Shown here piece after piece: positions 61,654 to 64,000 of a stretch of DNA of 64,000 bases. Below the pieces are notes generated by a model. It saw only the letters and a program-made list of their open reading frames with translations, was not told the DNA's origin and ran no database searches. The position numbers and the translations under genes are program-made. The stretch's first letter is position 1, and every line of letters begins with the position of its first letter. Origin of the DNA: BM003 sp963783695 (GTDB lineage Bacteria; Pseudomonadota; Gammaproteobacteria; Steroidobacterales; BM003); the NCBI GenBank assembly GCA_963783695.1, contig CAWAOM010000001.1:1116001-1180000 (forward strand), given 5' to 3'.

Positions 61654-63231
61654 TTATACGTCAGGCCCCGGAGCATGCCCACGTAAATGCCGCGGCCGCA
61701 AGCCGAGTACGGCAAGCACGAAGAAATAGGTTGCGCCGCCGGCGGCAATGCACAGCGCGAGCCGGCCAATTCTCGCCGACAGACCCAGCTCCAGCCAGGT
61801 GCTGGCTGGCCCCGCCAGCTGCCACAGCACCAGCGCCATTGCTGCGCTGGCCACGCCGACCCGGATGATCAGCCACAACCAGCCATCGCCGGGGTGATAC
61901 ACCGCGGCCCGGCGCAAGCCGCGGTACAAAAGAAACGCATTCAATGCGGCGGCCAGCGCCGTCGCCAGTGCAAGCCCGGCATGCGGTGCGCTAAATCCGG
62001 CCTCGATCATTGAGTAAACAAAAATCAGGTTGAGCGCGATATTGACGAGTAGCGCAACCACCGCGATCCGCACCGGCGTGCGCATTTCCTGGCGCGAGTA
62101 GTATCCCGGCGCCAGCACCTTGACCAGCGAAAACCCAAGCAGGCCAATCGAATAGGCCTGCAGGCTGAACGCCGACATCGCCACGTCATTGGCGTCGAAC
62201 CGGCCGCCAAAAAACAGCGTCGCGAGAATAGGCGCCGCCAAAACCAGTAATGCGACCGCGGCCGGCACCACGATCAGCGCAACCAGCCGCAGCGCCCAGT
62301 CGAGCGTTGCCGAGAAGTCCTTGCGCGACTTTTGCGCATGCTGTTCTGACAGGCCCGGCAGAATCACCGTGGCCAGGGCGACTCCGAACACGCCGAGCGG
62401 AAACTCCATCATGCGGTCGGCATAGTAGAGCCAGGTAATGCTGCCGGCGGTCAGGAACGAGGCAATCAGCGTATCGATCAACATGTTGATCTGAGCGACC
62501 GATGAGCCAAAAATCGCCGGCAGCATCAGGCGCCCGACTTTGCGTACGCCGCTATCGCGCCAGCCCCAGCGCGGACGCGGGAGCATGCCGATCCCGCGCA
62601 GAAACGGCAGCTGGAAAAACAGCTGGACCAGGCCGGCCAGGAATACGCCAAGCGCCAGCCCCAGACCCGGTCGCGGCATCAACGGCTCGAGCCAGATTGC
62701 CGCTGAAATCATTACGACGTTGAGCAACACCGGTGTGAACGCCGGCACCGCGAACTTGCCGAAACTGTTGAGCATCGCGCCGGCGAGACCGGTCAGTGAA
62801 ATAAACAGGATGTAGGGGAACGTGAACCGCAACATCGCCGTTGCGAGTTCGTACTGCTCTCCGCGGCCAAGAAAACCCGGCGCAAAAATCATGATCAGAA
62901 TCGGCGCCATTACAACGCCGATCAGGGTCACAACGAACAGCGCAATACCGAGCGTGCCGGTCACACGATCGGCCAGCGCGGTCAGTTCGGCCCGTGTGCG
63001 CGTCGATTTGTACTCGGCGAAAACCGGAACGAAGGCCTGCGAGAACGCGCCCTCGGCAAAAAAACGCCGCAGCAGGTTCGGAATCTTGAACGCAACAAAG
63101 AACGCGTCCATCACAATACCGGCACCAAACAACCTGGCGAACACGATATCGCGGGCAAGACCGAGCACACGCGACAGCAGAGTCATGCCGCTCACTACGG
63201 ACGTAGATTTGAGAAAACGACGGCTCAACAA
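61654..63231 (-). CDS. murJ: Lipid II flippase MurJ
   Basis: MurJ flips lipid-linked peptidoglycan precursor across the inner membrane. The 525-residue polytopic protein (about 14 helices) begins LSRRFLKSTSVVSGMTLLSRVLGLARDIVFARLFGAG, with the typical RVLGLARD and PNLLRRFFAEGAFSQAFVPVF motifs carrying functionally important arginines. There is no ATG near the N terminus; TTG at 63231, with GGAG four bases upstream, is the best start. The next in-frame ATG would remove the first conserved region. Confidence 0.94.
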   Translation of the reverse strand: MLSRRFLKSTSVVSGMTLLSRVLGLARDIVFARLFGAGIVMDAFFVAFKIPNLLRRFFAEGAFSQAFVPVFAEYKSTRTRAELTALADRVTGTLGIALFVVTLIGVVMAPILIMIFAPGFLGRGEQYELATAMLRFTFPYILFISLTGLAGAMLNSFGKFAVPAFTPVLLNVVMISAAIWLEPLMPRPGLGLALGVFLAGLVQLFFQLPFLRGIGMLPRPRWGWRDSGVRKVGRLMLPAIFGSSVAQINMLIDTLIASFLTAGSITWLYYADRMMEFPLGVFGVALATVILPGLSEQHAQKSRKDFSATLDWALRLVALIVVPAAVALLVLAAPILATLFFGGRFDANDVAMSAFSLQAYSIGLLGFSLVKVLAPGYYSRQEMRTPVRIAVVALLVNIALNLIFVYSMIEAGFSAPHAGLALATALAAALNAFLLYRGLRRAAVYHPGDGWLWLIIRVGVASAAMALVLWQLAGPASTWLELGLSARIGRLALCIAAGGATYFFVLAVLGLRPRHLRGHAPGPDV

Positions 63232-63300
63232 CAGGCTCCGGACCTTACGTGGCCCGTATGATATAGCGTGTCCGCGCTAAGCGCTCGATGTCCCAGCGGG

Positions 63301-63936
63301 TCAGGCGGAATGGCGTCGCTCGAGCTCGCGTTCGACGCTGGCAAGATCGAGACCGCGGGCGTTAAGCAATACGAGCAGATGATAGACGAGGTCCGCAGCC
63401 TCGCCGATCAGGGCTTCATCATGATCGGATACAGCCGCAAGCGCGGTTTCGACGCCCTCCTCGCCGACCTTTTTTGCGATACGTCCAACGCCGTCGGCCA
63501 GCAGACGCGCCGTGTAGCTCTCTTCGGCCGGGGCGTTCGCACGGGTAGCAATCACGTCCTCGAGCCGCGCGAGAAAGTTGCGAGCGGACAACTCGGGCAA
63601 ATCGTCGCCGTCGAAACAGGTGTCCGTCCCCAAATGACAGACCGGTCCCGCCGGACGCGCCCGGATCAGCACCGTATCGCGATCGCAATCGGCGCGAATC
63701 GCGACCAGGTTCAGGACGTTCCCCGAGGTTTCGCCCTTGCGCCACAGTTCGCCGCGGCTGCGACTGAAAAACACCACCTGGCGCAGTTGCAGGCTGCGTT
63801 GCAGCGATTCTTTACTGATGAAGCCGAGCATCAGAACACGATCGTCATCGGCATGCTGCACGATGGCCGGCAGCAACCCGCTGCCCTTGCCCCAGTCCAG
63901 CGCCTCTATATCGTTTTCATTCTCTATTGCCGTCAC
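63301..63936 (-). CDS. hisI: Bifunctional phosphoribosyl-AMP cyclohydrolase / phosphoribosyl-ATP pyrophosphatase
   Basis: Catalyses steps two and three of histidine synthesis (HisIE fusion). The 211-residue protein starts at GTG 63936, overlapping the hisF stop (GTGA) and preceded by GAGG. The N-terminal cyclohydrolase half shows VLMLGFISKESL, FFSRSRGELWRKGETSGN, DCDRDTVLI and CHLGTDTCF, with zinc-binding cysteines. The C-terminal pyrophosphatase half has SYTARLLADGVGRIAKKVGEEGVETALA and EAADLVYHLLVLL. The fused form is usual in enterics and many relatives. Confidence 0.96.
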   Translation of the reverse strand: MTAIENENDIEALDWGKGSGLLPAIVQHADDDRVLMLGFISKESLQRSLQLRQVVFFSRSRGELWRKGETSGNVLNLVAIRADCDRDTVLIRARPAGPVCHLGTDTCFDGDDLPELSARNFLARLEDVIATRANAPAEESYTARLLADGVGRIAKKVGEEGVETALAAVSDHDEALIGEAADLVYHLLVLLNARGLDLASVERELERRHSA

Positions 63937-64000
63937 CGCCTCACCTCGATAGCTTCGCCGCGCAGAAATGCCTTTAGCTCCGGTATCGCGATCGCACCGG
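63933..64000 (-). CDS. hisF: HisF C-terminal end (cut by window edge)
   Basis: The last 21 codons before TGA read AIPELKAFLRGEAIEVRR at the C terminus, which matches the terminal helix of imidazole glycerol phosphate synthase cyclase subunit HisF. Only the tail is visible, but its coupling to hisI (GTGA) and the usual hisF-hisIE order support the call. Confidence 0.75.
   Translation of the reverse strand, partial: GAIAIPELKAFLRGEAIEVRR

Noticed and set aside
1..64000. CRISPR arrays, insertion sequences, prophage genes, rRNA
   Set aside because: No regularly spaced repeats, transposase or integrase motifs, phage structural genes or rRNA sequence were recognised on either strand.

Overview
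The window looks like chromosomal DNA of a free-living gammaproteobacterium with roughly 60% GC. The evidence is gene order. The blocks dcd-mrp-metG-rsxABCDGE-nth and fimT/fimU-pilVWX-pilY1-pilE next to ispH-lspA-ileS-ribF-murJ are pseudomonad-like arrangements. The genus cannot be fixed from sequence alone. No insertion sequence, prophage, CRISPR array or rRNA operon was seen, so most of the window is core genome with a few unusual cassettes set into it.

Layout. 1-8.6 kb: dcd (cut by the window edge), mrp, then a HEAT-repeat Ser/Thr kinase followed by two PilT-type ATPases, sitting where metG would normally follow mrp; then metG. 8.6-14.8 kb: the Rnf/Rsx electron transport operon rsxABCDGE, nth and a DUF1841 gene. 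14.9-17.2 kb: a DUF692 (MNIO)-DUF2063-DoxX operon that resembles a bufferin/RiPP maturation cassette but has no visible precursor peptide. 17.2-23.3 kb: the pyruvate dehydrogenase operon aceE-aceF-lpdA on the minus strand. 23.5-26.7 kb: an M17 aminopeptidase, pyrC and rnt. 26.7-28.96 kb: sodB-DUF1289-grxD and divergent nadC. 28.97-33.1 kb: a GAF-PAS-PAS-GGDEF-EAL protein and a TauE/SafE permease, separated by an unexplained 0.7 kb.

33.15-39.6 kb is a minus-strand beta-oxidation operon: tetR, thiolase, FadB/J-like protein, acyl-CoA dehydrogenase and nitronate monooxygenase-like protein. Next to it, 39.95-46.9 kb is a minus-strand envelope operon: DUF1302 outer-membrane protein, DUF1329 periplasmic protein, Asp-box propeller protein and MMPL/RND permease. 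Together they suggest trafficking and oxidation of a hydrophobic carboxylate or lipid; this is inferred from proximity. 46.93-48.08 kb holds no confident gene. It is followed by tRNA-Thr(CGU) with its promoter and a Fur-family regulator.

48.8-56.3 kb is the type IV pilus minor pilin operon (two GspH/FimT pseudopilins, PilV, PilW, PilX, a secreted CxxC protein of unknown function, PilY1, PilE). Convergent to it, 56.3-64 kb runs hisF (cut), hisIE, murJ, ribF, ileS, lspA and ispH. The window therefore holds two pilus modules: minor pilins plus adhesin here, and the kinase/PilT/PilT cassette about 44 kb away.

Most likely sources of novelty are the kinase-PilT-PilT cassette, the precursor-less MNIO cassette, the envelope operon beside beta-oxidation, and the CxxC protein inside the pilus operon.
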